Origin: JACCVG01 sp034664165
GTDB lineage: Bacteria > Actinomycetota > Thermoleophilia > Solirubrobacterales > Thermoleophilaceae
Direction of reading: 5' to 3'
Length of the DNA: 39,495 nt
Assembly: GCA_034664165.1 (NCBI GenBank)
Contig: JAXDIE010000059.1
Span: 1 to 39,495 of the forward strand
Shown here: in pieces, positions 14,189-22,689 of the stretch
How positions within the stretch are numbered: the first letter of the stretch is position 1
Layout of the letters: every line of letters begins with the position of its first letter
Program-made: the position numbers and the translations under genes
Notes under the pieces: model-generated
Seen by the model: the letters and a program-made list of their open reading frames with translations, nothing else
The model's database searches: none
What the model was told of the DNA's origin: nothing

Positions 14189-16420
14189 GTGCCGAAGGTG
14201 GCGACGCACCTCGGACGATTCGACAAACGGCTCCGCGCGAGCCTCCGCCCATTCGGCATCGGCGAGCAACGGCCGAACAACTACAGGGAGATCTTCAAGG
14301 CGGCCTGGGAGTCCCGGCGCAGGCCGATCTACGCCTGGCGGATCCTTTCCCGCGGGGTCTGCGATGGCTGTGCCCTCGGCACCACCGGCATGAAGGACTG
14401 GACCCTCGAGGGACCCCATCTCTGCAACGTACGGCTGCGCCTCCTGGGGCTGAACACGATCGGGCCGATCGACCCCGGCGAGTTGGCCGACGTCGCTGCA
14501 GTGAGGTCGCGCACCGCGGCTGGGTGGCGGGCGCTGGGGCGCCTTCCCGAGCCAATGATCAGGCGCCGGGGCGATCCGGGCTTCTCCCCCATCTCCTGGG
14601 ACGACGCCCTGGATCTTGCCGCCGGAGCCATCCGGGCCAGCTCGCCCGACCGTATTGCCGCGTTTCTGACCAGCCGCGGGATGCCCAACGAGTCCTACTA
14701 CGCAGCGCAGAAGGCGTGGCGATCGCTCGGGTCCGGCTCCATCGACAACGCGGCACGTGTCTGTCATTCGCCCAGCACGTACGGGCTGAAGGAGGCGCTG
14801 GGCGTGGCCGCGACGACGTGCTCCTACACAGACTGGATCGGCAGCGACCTGATCGTGTTCGTAGGCGCCAACCCGGCCAACAACCAGCCCGTGGCCATGA
14901 AGTACCTCCACCACGCCAAGCGTGAGGGGACGAAGGTCGTCTGCGTCAACCCCTTTCGCGAGCCCGGCATGGAGCGCTACTGGATCCCCTCGATCCCCGA
15001 GAGCGCCGTGTTCGGGACCCGCGTGACCGATCGCTTCTTCCAGATCGACACGGGTGGCGACGTGGCGTTCCTCAGCGGCGTGCTGAAGCACATGCATGAG
15101 AACGGCTGGGTCGACTCCGCCTTCGTAGATGCCCACACCACCGGCTTCCCGGAGCTCGCGGCGATGCTCGAAGGGCTGTCCTGGGAGGACCTCGAGCGTG
15201 GCTCGGGAGTAGGCCGGCAGGAGATGCTCGACCTGGCGAGGATGCTGGGCGAGGCCCGCACCGCCGTGCTCGTCTGGTCGATGGGCGCCACTCAGCACGT
15301 GTTCGGCGAGGACAACGTGCGCGCGATCGTGAACCTCGGGCTGGCCAGGGGGTTCATCGGGCGCGAGAAGTGCGGCCTGATGCCGATCCGCGGCCACTCG
15401 GGTGTGCAGGGAGGGGCCGAGATGGGTTGCTACACAACCGCCTTCCCGGGCGGGGAGCCCGTCAACGCGGACAACGCCGCCAAGCTCGGCCGCGAGTGGG
15501 GCTTCGCCGTTCCCTCCGAGCCCGGCCTCACCGCGCCCGAGATGATCGACGCCGCCGCGTCCGGCGATCTCGACGTGCTCTTCTCGGCGGGCGGGAACTT
15601 CCTGGAGGTCCTGCCGGACCCGGAGTGGGTCGAGGGGGCTCTGGGCCGGATCCCCCTGCGGGTGCACATGGACATCGTGGTGTCACCCCAGATGCTGGTC
15701 GACCCGGCCGACACAGTCCTGCTGCTGCCGGCGGCCACCCGCTATGAGATCCCGGGGGGAGTGACCGAGACCAGCACCGAGCGGCGGGTGATCTACTCGC
15801 CGCAGATCCCCGGGTCGAAGGTCGGGCAGGCCCGCGGCGAGTGGCGCGTGTTCGGTGAGCTCGCCGCCAGGGTCAATCCGGACCTCGCCGATCGGGTGGC
15901 CTTCGCGGACACCGTGGCAATCCGCCAGGAGATCTCCCGGACCGTGCCGCTCTACTCGGGGATCGAGAGCCTGGCCAAGCAGGGTGACCAGTTCCAGTAC
16001 GGCGGGCCCCGCCTGTGCGAGGGCTACGTCTTCCCGACGCCCGACGGCCGGGCGCGCTTCAGCCCGGTGGCACCCCCTCAGATGGAGGCCGCTGACGGCC
16101 GGCTGCGCCTGACCACGCGGCGCGGCAAGCAGTTCAACTCGATGGTCCAGGAGAGAAAGGACGCGCTGACCGGAGCGCTTCGCGAAGCCGTGCTGATCAG
16201 CGCGGATGACGCCGCAGGGCTGGGGCTGTCCGACGGCGACCGGGTGAGCGTTGCCAGCGAGGCCGGCGAGATGGCGGGGAACGTGCTGATCGCCCCCGTA
16301 AAGCCGGGCAACGTCCAGGTCCACTGGCCCGAGGGCAACGTGCTCGTGGGTCGCACCGCTCGCTCTCCGGAGTCGGGAATTCCCGGCTACGGGGCCTGGG
16401 TCACGGTGCGGGGCGTCTAG
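14189..16420 (+). CDS. FdhF/YdeP-type molybdopterin oxidoreductase
   Basis: Start GTG 14189 (743 residues) avoids overlap with fdhD; an ATG at 14144 would overlap it. The chain follows the YdeP/FdhF layout. Near the N-terminus are C58-x2-C61 (CDGC) and C79 for an Fe-S cluster. Next come MGD-cofactor segments (ITSR-like FLTSRGMPNESYYAAQKAWR; RVCHSPSTYGL with the Cys expected to ligand Mo; SDLIVFVGANPANNQPVAMKY), then WSMGATQHVFGEDNVRAIVNL and PIRGHSGVQGGAEMG. The dinucleotide-binding C-terminal domain ends GIPGYGAWV. Only three N-terminal cysteines are seen, as in YdeP. Formate is a plausible but unproven substrate; the fdhD neighbour supports it. Cytoplasmic, no Tat signal. Its stop overlaps that of rnhA. 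Confidence 0.9.
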   Translation: MPKVATHLGRFDKRLRASLRPFGIGEQRPNNYREIFKAAWESRRRPIYAWRILSRGVCDGCALGTTGMKDWTLEGPHLCNVRLRLLGLNTIGPIDPGELADVAAVRSRTAAGWRALGRLPEPMIRRRGDPGFSPISWDDALDLAAGAIRASSPDRIAAFLTSRGMPNESYYAAQKAWRSLGSGSIDNAARVCHSPSTYGLKEALGVAATTCSYTDWIGSDLIVFVGANPANNQPVAMKYLHHAKREGTKVVCVNPFREPGMERYWIPSIPESAVFGTRVTDRFFQIDTGGDVAFLSGVLKHMHENGWVDSAFVDAHTTGFPELAAMLEGLSWEDLERGSGVGRQEMLDLARMLGEARTAVLVWSMGATQHVFGEDNVRAIVNLGLARGFIGREKCGLMPIRGHSGVQGGAEMGCYTTAFPGGEPVNADNAAKLGREWGFAVPSEPGLTAPEMIDAAASGDLDVLFSAGGNFLEVLPDPEWVEGALGRIPLRVHMDIVVSPQMLVDPADTVLLLPAATRYEIPGGVTETSTERRVIYSPQIPGSKVGQARGEWRVFGELAARVNPDLADRVAFADTVAIRQEISRTVPLYSGIESLAKQGDQFQYGGPRLCEGYVFPTPDGRARFSPVAPPQMEAADGRLRLTTRRGKQFNSMVQERKDALTGALREAVLISADDAAGLGLSDGDRVSVASEAGEMAGNVLIAPVKPGNVQVHWPEGNVLVGRTARSPESGIPGYGAWVTVRGV

Positions 16421-16833
16421 CCCAGAACGCGGTCGAGCTCGATGTTCACGAGCTCGTCGGCACGCTCGTTCTGCTCGCGGCGAACGTTGCGGACGCTCCA
16501 TTGCGGGAACTCGCGCAGAGCCTGCATGGTCTCGACCCACAGCGGGCGAAGGCCGGCGTTCTTGACCTTGTAGGCGCCGGAGATCTGGCGGGCGATGAGC
16601 TCGGAGTCGTTCACCACCTCGAGCGTGTCGGCTCCCAGCTCCTTGGCGATCCGCGCCCCCAGCTGCACCGCGCGGTACTCGGCCACGTTGTTGGTGGTCT
16701 CGCCGATGTACTCGGACGCCTCCATCAACAGCTCGCCCTGCGAATCGGTCGCGACGGCGGCGACGGCAGAGGGCCCGGGATTGCCCCGGGAGCCTCCATC
16801 GACATGGACAACGACCGACAGGCCGTCGCTCAC
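16417..16833 (-). CDS. RNase HI-family protein
   Basis: The start GTG 16833 overlaps the stop of the zinc-ribbon gene as GTGA; 138 residues. The RNase H fold is clear: first strand with catalytic Asp in VVVHVDGGSRGNPGPSAVA, then the Glu in TTNNVAEYRAVQLGARIAKELG, the Asp in LEVVNDSELIARQISGAYKVKN, and late VRREQNERADELVNIEL with the last acidic residue. This is the short RNase HI form seen in many Actinobacteria and Bacillus (YpdQ/RnhA-like). Expected role: cutting RNA in RNA-DNA hybrids, although some short members are inactive. The longer frame upstream is not real, because it runs out of phase through the zinc-ribbon gene. Confidence 0.9.
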   Translation of the reverse strand: MSDGLSVVVHVDGGSRGNPGPSAVAAVATDSQGELLMEASEYIGETTNNVAEYRAVQLGARIAKELGADTLEVVNDSELIARQISGAYKVKNAGLRPLWVETMQALREFPQWSVRNVRREQNERADELVNIELDRVLG

Positions 16834-17609
16834 TCGGCGCTCACCAAGCCGGCCGCCAGCGTGCCATCGGTCAACGCGGTTGCGTTCCAGCGGCGGAGCT
16901 CTGCGTCGAGCTCCTCGACCTCGTCGCCCTTCGCCACCAGTATCACCGACTCGCCAACATCGCCCAGGTCCACGCGGTACTGGTACCACGAGATCTCCCA
17001 GGCCACGACTATCGAGACCTCGCTGGGAGACGCCGCCATCGGCAGCGCGCAGACCCACGGTCCGCCCAGCGTCCTGCACAGCCCTGCCACCGTGTGCGCG
17101 TAGTTGGACTGGTTGAAGAGGTCGAGTGCGTGGGCGATCTTGACGTCCTGGTTTGTGGGCACGGCCCGGACGTGCCGCGGGTCCCGTGGGCCCGACCGCT
17201 CGGGCGGTGGCTCGCGGTGGTTGGCAGCCGCGTCGAAGTGCCTGGCCGCCTGCTCCTGCCAGCCGGGCTCGGCGGACGCGCCCTGCTCCGGCTCGGCGTC
17301 GTCCTGCGCCTCGTCGGCGGCCGTGGAATCTCCCTCGTCTTCGGGGCCCTCGGCCCCTTTCCGCCTGAAACGGTCCCTCAGGGATTGCCGGCGCTCGAAG
17401 CGCGGCGGTGTCGTGGGCGTGTCCGGGCTGGCCGACTCGCGGATCCAGCCCGCGTGCTCGGCGCGGCGGCGGCAGAGCTCGCAGACCATGCGCCGCCCCC
17501 CATCGCGAACGAGGTAGGACTCGGGGCGTTCTCCCTTGAGGATGGTGCGCTCGCAGACCGCGCACTCCACGGGCTGGTGATCCGGGACCAGTTCCTTGTT
17601 GGTGGCCAT
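16830..17609 (-). CDS. Zinc-ribbon protein of unknown function, coupled to RNase HI
   Basis: A 259-residue protein I do not recognise. The N-terminus has a four-Cys zinc ribbon: C16-x2-C19 and C43-x2-C46 (ECAVCE, VCELCR). Residues about 60-150 are a charged, acidic/Pro-rich linker of low complexity. The C-terminal part (about 150-259) is an ordered alpha/beta domain (KIAHALDLFNQSNYAHTVAGL, then strands VSIVVAWEISWYQYRVDL and SVILVAKGDEVEELDAELRRW). No catalytic motif is visible. The stop overlaps the RNase HI start (GTGA), so the two products are made together; a nucleic acid role is a guess. TAGCAT lies 8 bases before its ATG. Confidence 0.8.
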   Translation of the reverse strand: MATNKELVPDHQPVECAVCERTILKGERPESYLVRDGGRRMVCELCRRRAEHAGWIRESASPDTPTTPPRFERRQSLRDRFRRKGAEGPEDEGDSTAADEAQDDAEPEQGASAEPGWQEQAARHFDAAANHREPPPERSGPRDPRHVRAVPTNQDVKIAHALDLFNQSNYAHTVAGLCRTLGGPWVCALPMAASPSEVSIVVAWEISWYQYRVDLGDVGESVILVAKGDEVEELDAELRRWNATALTDGTLAAGLVSAE

Positions 17610-17617
17610 CGCCAGCG

Positions 17618-17623
17618 ATGCTA
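17618..17623 (-). promoter_or_regulatory. -10-like TAGCAT before zinc-ribbon gene
   Basis: On the minus strand TAGCAT is followed by 8 bases and ATG 17609; the transcript would have no leader or a leader of 1-2 bases. Confidence 0.4.
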
Positions 17624-17642
17624 GCGGTGCGCCGTTTTCGAC

Positions 17643-19715
17643 CTAGGCGATGGCCTCGTGCTCGGCCGTAGCCCGCTCGACCACCTTGCCCGCGATGTGG
17701 GGCGGAACCTCCTCATAGCGGGCGAATTCCATCGTGTAATCACCCTGACCACCGGTTATCGAGCGCAGATCGGGCGCATAGCTGAGCACCTCCGCCATCG
17801 GCACCTCCGCCTTCACATCCGTCATCGCGCCGTTGTTCTCCATGCCCAGGGGATGCCCGCGGCGGCCATTGAGGTCCCCGATCACATCGCCAACAGAGGT
17901 CTCTGGAACCGAGACCGTAATGGTCATTATCGGCTCGAGGAGCACCGGTGATGCGTCCTCCATGGCCTGCTTGAAGGCCATGGACCCCGCGATCTTGAAC
18001 GCCATCTCCGAGGAGTCCACCGAGTGGTAGGAGCCGTCGACCACCGTGACCCTCACGTCCTTCACCGGACAGCCTGCGATTGTGCCGTGGACCATCGCCT
18101 CGCGCACGCCCTTCTCGACCGCCGGGATGAAGCCGGACGGGATGACCCCGCCCTTGATCTTGTCGACGAACTCGAAGCCCGCCCCGTGCTCCAGGGGCTC
18201 GATCTCGATGTGGCAGTCCCCGAATTGGCCGCGGCCGCCCGTCTGCTTCTTGTAGCGGCCGTGCGCCTTCGCGGCGCTGCGGATGGTCTCCTGGTAGGGC
18301 ACCCGCGGCGGCTTGAGGGACACCTCCGCCCCGAAGCGCTCCTTCATGCGACCGACGATGACCTCCACATGGACCTGTGAGAGCCCCGCCACGATCTGCT
18401 CGCCCGTCTGTGGGTCGCGATGGAGATCGATGGTCGGGTCCTCCTCCTGGAGCCGCCGTAGCGCCGTGAAGACCTTGTCCTCATCGCCCTTTGCCTTCGG
18501 CTCGATCGCGAACGCCATGACCGGAGCCGGGAGCCCGGGCAGCGAGAGTGCAACGTCCATCTGCTTGGAAGCGAGGACATCGCCGGCATGGGTCTCCTTG
18601 AGCTTGGCCACGGCGCCGATGTCGCCCGGCCCGAACTCGTCGGCTGCGGAGGAGTCCTTGCCCTGGAGCACCGTGAGCTGGCCGATCCGCTCCTTGTTGC
18701 CGGTCCTCAGGTTCACGGCCTGCGAGTCGTGCTGCATCAGCCCCTGGTACACGCGGAAGAGGTTGATGCGCCCCGCGTAGGGGTCCGCCAGCGTCTTGAA
18801 CACGAAGGCCACGGTCTCACCCGACTCGACCGGCTCGAGGGTGCTCTCCCCCGCTTGGATGGCGCCGCGATCTGCCGGCGAGGGCAGGTCTTCGACCACG
18901 GCGTCGAGCAGCCGGTTCATTGCCAGGTTCTGGGTCGCGATGCCACAGGTCACCGGGAAGATGGCCCCGGCGGTGACGCCGGCCTTGAGCGCCGAGACGG
19001 TTTCGTCGTGCGAGATCTCCTCGCCCTCGAGGTAGCGCTCCATCAACTCATCCGACACCTCCGCCACCTCGTCCATCAGGCGCTCGCGGTACTCGGCTGC
19101 CTGGTCCACCAGGTCGTCCGGGATCGGGATCTCCGTGCAGTTGTCGCGGCTCGTGCCCTCGTACTCGAACGCCTTCATGTCCACCAGGTCGATCACGCCG
19201 CGCACCTCGTGCTCGGACCCGATCGGGATCTCGGTGGCCACGACGTGCTGGCCGAACTCGGCCTTAAGCGAATCGAGCGCCCGGTAGAAGTCGGCGCGCT
19301 CGCGGTCAAGCATGTTGACGAAGATCAGCCTCGACAGGCCGAGCTCCTGTGCACGCTCCCAAAGCCTCCGGGTTCCCACCTCCACGCCCATGACGGCGTT
19401 GACTACGACGATCGCCCCTTCACACACGCTGAGCGCCGCCAGCGCATCCGCGACGAAGCTCGGCTCACCCGGCGTGTCGATCAGGTTGACCTTTCGGTCC
19501 TCCCACCGAAACGACGCCAGGCTCGCGGAAATCGACATCTCCCGGGCCTTCTCATCCGGGGCTGCGTCGGAGACGGTCGTGCCCTCCGCGACTGCGCCCA
19601 TCCGGTTGATGGCCTCGCCCTCGAACAACAGGGCCTCGTGTACGGAGGTCTTTCCGCAGCCACGGTGGCCGACAAGGGCCACGTTGCGGATGCCTCCAGC
19701 GCCTTCGTGTGCCAT
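17643..19715 (-). CDS. EF-G-like GTPase with altered G motifs (FusA paralogue)
   Basis: A 690-residue protein with the full five-domain EF-G layout (domain IV near QTGGRGQFGDCHIEIEPL, domain V ending LRSITGGQGDYTMEF). Its GTPase centre differs from translocating EF-G. The P-loop is GHRGCGKTS (16-24) rather than the usual AHIDAGKTT type. The DTPGH motif is DTPGE, with E84 where the GTPase-stimulating His should be. The NKxD base-recognition motif is N134-M-L-D137, lacking Lys. It therefore resembles the actinobacterial EF-G2/EF-G-like group, whose role is unclear, not the main translocase. A strong SD (GAGGAGAGGAGC) precedes the ATG. It stands alone, downstream of the WhiG-type sigma gene and an 18-bp palindrome. 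Confidence 0.9.
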   Translation of the reverse strand: MAHEGAGGIRNVALVGHRGCGKTSVHEALLFEGEAINRMGAVAEGTTVSDAAPDEKAREMSISASLASFRWEDRKVNLIDTPGEPSFVADALAALSVCEGAIVVVNAVMGVEVGTRRLWERAQELGLSRLIFVNMLDRERADFYRALDSLKAEFGQHVVATEIPIGSEHEVRGVIDLVDMKAFEYEGTSRDNCTEIPIPDDLVDQAAEYRERLMDEVAEVSDELMERYLEGEEISHDETVSALKAGVTAGAIFPVTCGIATQNLAMNRLLDAVVEDLPSPADRGAIQAGESTLEPVESGETVAFVFKTLADPYAGRINLFRVYQGLMQHDSQAVNLRTGNKERIGQLTVLQGKDSSAADEFGPGDIGAVAKLKETHAGDVLASKQMDVALSLPGLPAPVMAFAIEPKAKGDEDKVFTALRRLQEEDPTIDLHRDPQTGEQIVAGLSQVHVEVIVGRMKERFGAEVSLKPPRVPYQETIRSAAKAHGRYKKQTGGRGQFGDCHIEIEPLEHGAGFEFVDKIKGGVIPSGFIPAVEKGVREAMVHGTIAGCPVKDVRVTVVDGSYHSVDSSEMAFKIAGSMAFKQAMEDASPVLLEPIMTITVSVPETSVGDVIGDLNGRRGHPLGMENNGAMTDVKAEVPMAEVLSYAPDLRSITGGQGDYTMEFARYEEVPPHIAGKVVERATAEHEAIA

Positions 19716-19747
19716 GCAGCTCCTCTCCTCGTGGAAGCACCGACCAT

Positions 19748-19765
19748 AACGCGGCCGGCCGCGTT
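19748..19765. promoter_or_regulatory. 18-bp perfect palindrome AACGCGGCCGGCCGCGTT
   Basis: It lies between the sigma gene stop (19796) and the EF-G-like gene start (19715), both on the minus strand. The arms could form a 9-bp GC-rich hairpin, but no T-run follows, so an intrinsic terminator is unlikely. An operator for the EF-G-like gene, or a Rho-independent-like weak stop for the sigma gene, are the alternatives. Confidence 0.5.
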
Positions 19766-19795
19766 GCGGGGAGATTTGGCCGGATGGCCTTCGAG

Positions 19796-20572
19796 CTACA
19801 TCTCGCCGAGGATGCCGCGAAGGCTCAGCATGGCCTTCGTGTGCAGCTGCGACACGCGTGACTCCGTGACTCCGAGCACCTCGCCGATCTCGCGGAGCGT
19901 GAGGTTCTCGTAGTAGTAGAGGGCGATCACAAGCTTCTCCCGCTCGGGCAGCGCAGCCACGGCGTCACCCACCTGGTCGCGGCGGTCGGCAGCGTCGAGC
20001 GCCCCGGCCGGGTTGGCCGCGTTGGGGTCCTCGATGGTCTCGAGCAGTGACACCTGGTCGCCCGATGAGTCGTGGAGGCTCCACGGCTCATCCAGCGCGA
20101 TCATCGACGAGTTCGCGATCTTGGTCAGGTCCGCCCGGAAGTCGTCGAGGGTGACCTTGAGCTCCTCGGCCGCCTCCTCTTCCGTGGGGGACCGCTGCAG
20201 CCGGGACTCGAGCTTCCGCGAGGCGGTCTCGATCTCGCGGGCCCTCGTACGGACGGAGCGCGGCACCCAATCCTGGTGGCGCAGCTCGTCGAAGATCGCC
20301 CCGCGGATGCGCTGGAGCGCAAACGTCTCGAACTTGACCTCGCGGGCGGGATCGAAGCGATCGACCGCCGCGGACAGGCCGATCAGCCCGTAGGAGACAA
20401 GCTCTTCCTGCTGAACGTGTGCGGGCAGCCCGCTGGCCACCTTGCCGGCCACGTACTTAACGAGCGGCGAGTAGGCCAGGACCAGGCGGTTGCGCGCTGC
20501 GGGATCCTGATCGTCGATCAGACGGCGCCACAGGTCCTTGAGCTCGACCGACGACTTGACGTTAGTTGCCAT
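19796..20572 (-). CDS. FliA/WhiG-family sigma factor (sigma-28 type)
   Basis: ATG 20572 follows GGAGGAG with 4 bases between; 258 residues. Regions: 2 at about 25-95 (RNRLVLAYSPLVKYVAGKVA, EELVSYGLIGLSAAVDRFDP, FETFALQRIRGAIFDELR), 3 at about 100-160 (RSVRTRAREIETASRKLE, SPTEEEAAEEL), 4 at about 205-258 (LPEREKLVIALYYYENLTLREIGEVLGVTESRVSQLHTKAML). This combination is the group 3 sigma of the flagellar/sporulation branch: FliA in motile bacteria, WhiG in Streptomyces. Which process it controls here cannot be told, because no flagellar or spore genes lie in the window. It follows xerC by 14 bases, probably co-transcribed. Confidence 0.93.
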   Translation of the reverse strand: MATNVKSSVELKDLWRRLIDDQDPAARNRLVLAYSPLVKYVAGKVASGLPAHVQQEELVSYGLIGLSAAVDRFDPAREVKFETFALQRIRGAIFDELRHQDWVPRSVRTRAREIETASRKLESRLQRSPTEEEAAEELKVTLDDFRADLTKIANSSMIALDEPWSLHDSSGDQVSLLETIEDPNAANPAGALDAADRRDQVGDAVAALPEREKLVIALYYYENLTLREIGEVLGVTESRVSQLHTKAMLSLRGILGEM

Positions 20573-20586
20573 CCGCTCCTCCGGGA

Positions 20587-21525
20587 TTACGCGCGTGGGT
20601 GTGCATCGCGATAGGCGCGCCTGAGCCGGGCGGCCTCCACCCTCGTATAGATCTGGGTCGTACTGATGGTCGCATGCCCGAGCAGCTCCTGGATCGCGCG
20701 TAGGTCGGCGCCTCCCTCCAACAGGTGAGTGGCAAAGCTGTGACGCAGCCCATGCGGAGACACCCCTGACGGGAAGTCTACGGGCAGCCCGGGTCGCTGG
20801 GTCCAGGTGCGCAGGCGGCGCCTGATGTCCGATGTCGAGAGCCGGCGCCCCGTCTTCGACACGAACAGGGCCGGCTCGGGCGTGTCGGAGCCGCCGATCA
20901 GAGCCGGGCGGCCGCGCTCGAGGTAGTGGCCGAGTGCCGACCACACGACCTCTCCGGCCGGCACCACGCGGGTGCGCGAGCCCTTGCCGGTCACCCGCAG
21001 CTCCTCGCCATCGGGATTCAGATCAGTCAAGTCGAGGTTCACCATCTCCTCCGCACGCAGGCCTGCCGCATACGCCAGTTCGAAGATGGCGCGATCGCGA
21101 ACCTCGAGCGGTGTTCCGGTGGGGATCGAGTCGAGCAGAGCCGAGGCCTCTGCGGGCTTGAGGATCCGAGGCAGATCGGATGCCCGCCGCGGTGAGGCAA
21201 CGAGATCGCCGGGGTTGGCCGTGATCTTCCCCAACTCCATCATGCACCCGTAGAACCCACGGATGGCGGCGATCTTCCGGGCCACGGTGGCCTTCGAGGC
21301 GCCGCGCTCGGACACAACCGCCGCGAACAGGCGAAGCTCCCGATGCCCCATTTCGAGTGGCCCGAGGTCACGTGTGGATGCCCACTCGGCCAGCTGGCCG
21401 AGGTCGGTCCCATAGGCCCGGCGCGTCTTCTCGGCCATGCCACGAGTGCGCAGGCGCGTGTCGTAGGCCGAGAGCGCCTCGCTCCAGAGACCATCGGTCC
21501 GGGTCTTTTCAGCGGTCTCGGTCAT
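20587..21525 (-). CDS. xerC: Tyrosine recombinase XerC-like
   Basis: About 312 residues from ATG 21525; a GTG at 21534 adds three. The N-terminal SAM-like domain (about 15-100) carries KTRRAYGTDLGQLAEWAS. The catalytic domain has all active residues: R157 (GLRAEEM), K181 (VTGKGSRTR), H258-x2-R261 (SPHGLRHSFATHLLEGGAD), H284 (ELLGHATISTTQIYT) and nucleophile Y293. Size and motifs are those of chromosomal XerC/XerD dimer-resolution recombinases. Synteny with a WhiG-type sigma gene also argues for a housekeeping enzyme, not a phage integrase. No dif site is seen nearby. Confidence 0.93.
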   Translation of the reverse strand: MTETAEKTRTDGLWSEALSAYDTRLRTRGMAEKTRRAYGTDLGQLAEWASTRDLGPLEMGHRELRLFAAVVSERGASKATVARKIAAIRGFYGCMMELGKITANPGDLVASPRRASDLPRILKPAEASALLDSIPTGTPLEVRDRAIFELAYAAGLRAEEMVNLDLTDLNPDGEELRVTGKGSRTRVVPAGEVVWSALGHYLERGRPALIGGSDTPEPALFVSKTGRRLSTSDIRRRLRTWTQRPGLPVDFPSGVSPHGLRHSFATHLLEGGADLRAIQELLGHATISTTQIYTRVEAARLRRAYRDAHPRA

Positions 21526-21570
21526 CTTGCCCACGGTCTGGCTTCGACGGCCCGACCGTGATGCCTTTTG

Positions 21571-22617
21571 TCAGCTGTCGCCGATGTAGACCGGCGTGCC
21601 GACATCGACGCGGTCATAGAGGTCGATGACATCGGGGATCTGCATGCGGATGCAGCCGTGCGATGCGGCGCTGCCGATCGAGTCACCCTCGGCCGTCCCG
21701 TGGATGCCCGCGCCGTTGTAGATGCCCATCCAGCGAGCCTTGAGCGGGTTGTCGGACGCGCCACCGGGCACGACTGTGCCTGCAAGATCGCCGGCCCAGT
21801 CGCTGTTGGGCACGTGCCAGGCGGGGTCGACCTGCTTGTCCTGGATGTTGTAGAGCCCCACGGGGGTGTCGTAGCCCTGGGCACCCACGGCCACGTCGTA
21901 GGTCTTCTCCAGCTTGAGATCGCGGTACAGGCGGAGCTTGAACGTGCTCCTGTCGACCGTGATGTAGAGCGGGTACTTGTCCGACAGCTGATCCTCGGTG
22001 ACGGTCGGCGCGACGGTGGCAACCTTGCCCTTGAGGTCGCGACTCCCGTCGGGGCTGGACAGAGCGGCCTTGATGTCCTTCTGAAGCTTGTCGGCGGCCA
22101 CCTCGCGGCCGTCCGCGCCGGGCGCCGTTGAAAGGCCGTCCGGGCCAGGATCGACCGACGCGTCCTTTGGTGCCTGATCGACGTCGTCGGAGATCTGGCC
22201 AACCAGCTTGGCGACGGCATCCTTGGAGTAGCTGCTCTCCACGGGCATGCTCAGCCCCAGGCCACTGCCGGTCAGGTCGCGCCAGGCCCGGGTGATGAAG
22301 CTCCCCTGGCGGCTCGCGTCCAGCGCCTTGTCGACCAGCTCATCGGAGTCGACCTGGACGTCGGCGTCCTCGGCCGAGAGCTTGTACTTCTTGTCCGCGA
22401 CCTTGATCTTGACGGGCTGCTCGAGCGGCGCGGTGACCTCGTCGGCAAGGCGTTGGCGGGCCTCGTCGCCGGTCATCCCGCCGACGTTGACGCCCCCGAT
22501 GGACACGCCCGCTGCGATATGCCCCTCGTTGGAGGAGTCATAGGCGAAGGCGCCCACGGCGCCAAGTGCCAGTACGGCGATCAGAATCGCCGGCACGATG
22601 AATAGAGCTCGCCTCAT
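21571..22617 (-). CDS. L,D-transpeptidase (YkuD) with PG_binding_4-like N-domain
   Basis: ATG 22617 (348 residues) places the membrane helix MRRALFIVPAILIAVLALGA at the very start; the open frame upstream has no support. After the helix (about 4-26) come one or two PG_binding_4/VanW-type modules (about 36-190; IAAGVSIGGVNVGGMTGDEA, and QPVKIKVADKKYKLSAEDADV). The YkuD catalytic domain is about 217-348, with H306 in IHGTAEGDSIG and the H320-G-C322 core of SHGCIRM. The Cys forms 3-3 cross-links in peptidoglycan outside the membrane. A TATCAT -10 stands 12 bases before the ATG. It is followed by xerC after 36-45 bases. Confidence 0.93.
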   Translation of the reverse strand: MRRALFIVPAILIAVLALGAVGAFAYDSSNEGHIAAGVSIGGVNVGGMTGDEARQRLADEVTAPLEQPVKIKVADKKYKLSAEDADVQVDSDELVDKALDASRQGSFITRAWRDLTGSGLGLSMPVESSYSKDAVAKLVGQISDDVDQAPKDASVDPGPDGLSTAPGADGREVAADKLQKDIKAALSSPDGSRDLKGKVATVAPTVTEDQLSDKYPLYITVDRSTFKLRLYRDLKLEKTYDVAVGAQGYDTPVGLYNIQDKQVDPAWHVPNSDWAGDLAGTVVPGGASDNPLKARWMGIYNGAGIHGTAEGDSIGSAASHGCIRMQIPDVIDLYDRVDVGTPVYIGDS

Positions 22618-22629
22618 CGACTGGTTCCG

Positions 22630-22635
22630 ATGATA
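22630..22635 (-). promoter_or_regulatory. -10-like TATCAT of L,D-transpeptidase gene
   Basis: On the minus strand TATCAT is 12 bases before ATG 22617, implying a 5-6 base leader. Five of six bases match the TATAAT consensus. Confidence 0.45.
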
Positions 22636-22689
22636 GGGAGCGCGGGCGCCCGGCAGGCCGATTTCCCGGCCCTGCAATGCGGATTGCGG

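Noticed and set aside
14030..15667. Long minus-strand frame over the molybdoenzyme gene
   Set aside because: No recognisable domain, opposite to a clear enzyme gene.
16834..17565. N-terminal extension of the RNase HI gene
   Set aside because: It is out of phase in the zinc-ribbon gene and Arg/Gly-rich without a fold.
18588..19913. Long plus-strand frame over the EF-G-like gene
   Set aside because: Mirror frame of a well-supported gene with no motif or ribosome site.
20587..21525. Tyrosine recombinase as integrase of a mobile element
   Set aside because: It has XerC size and motifs, lies next to a housekeeping sigma gene, and no attachment-site repeats occur near the tRNAs.
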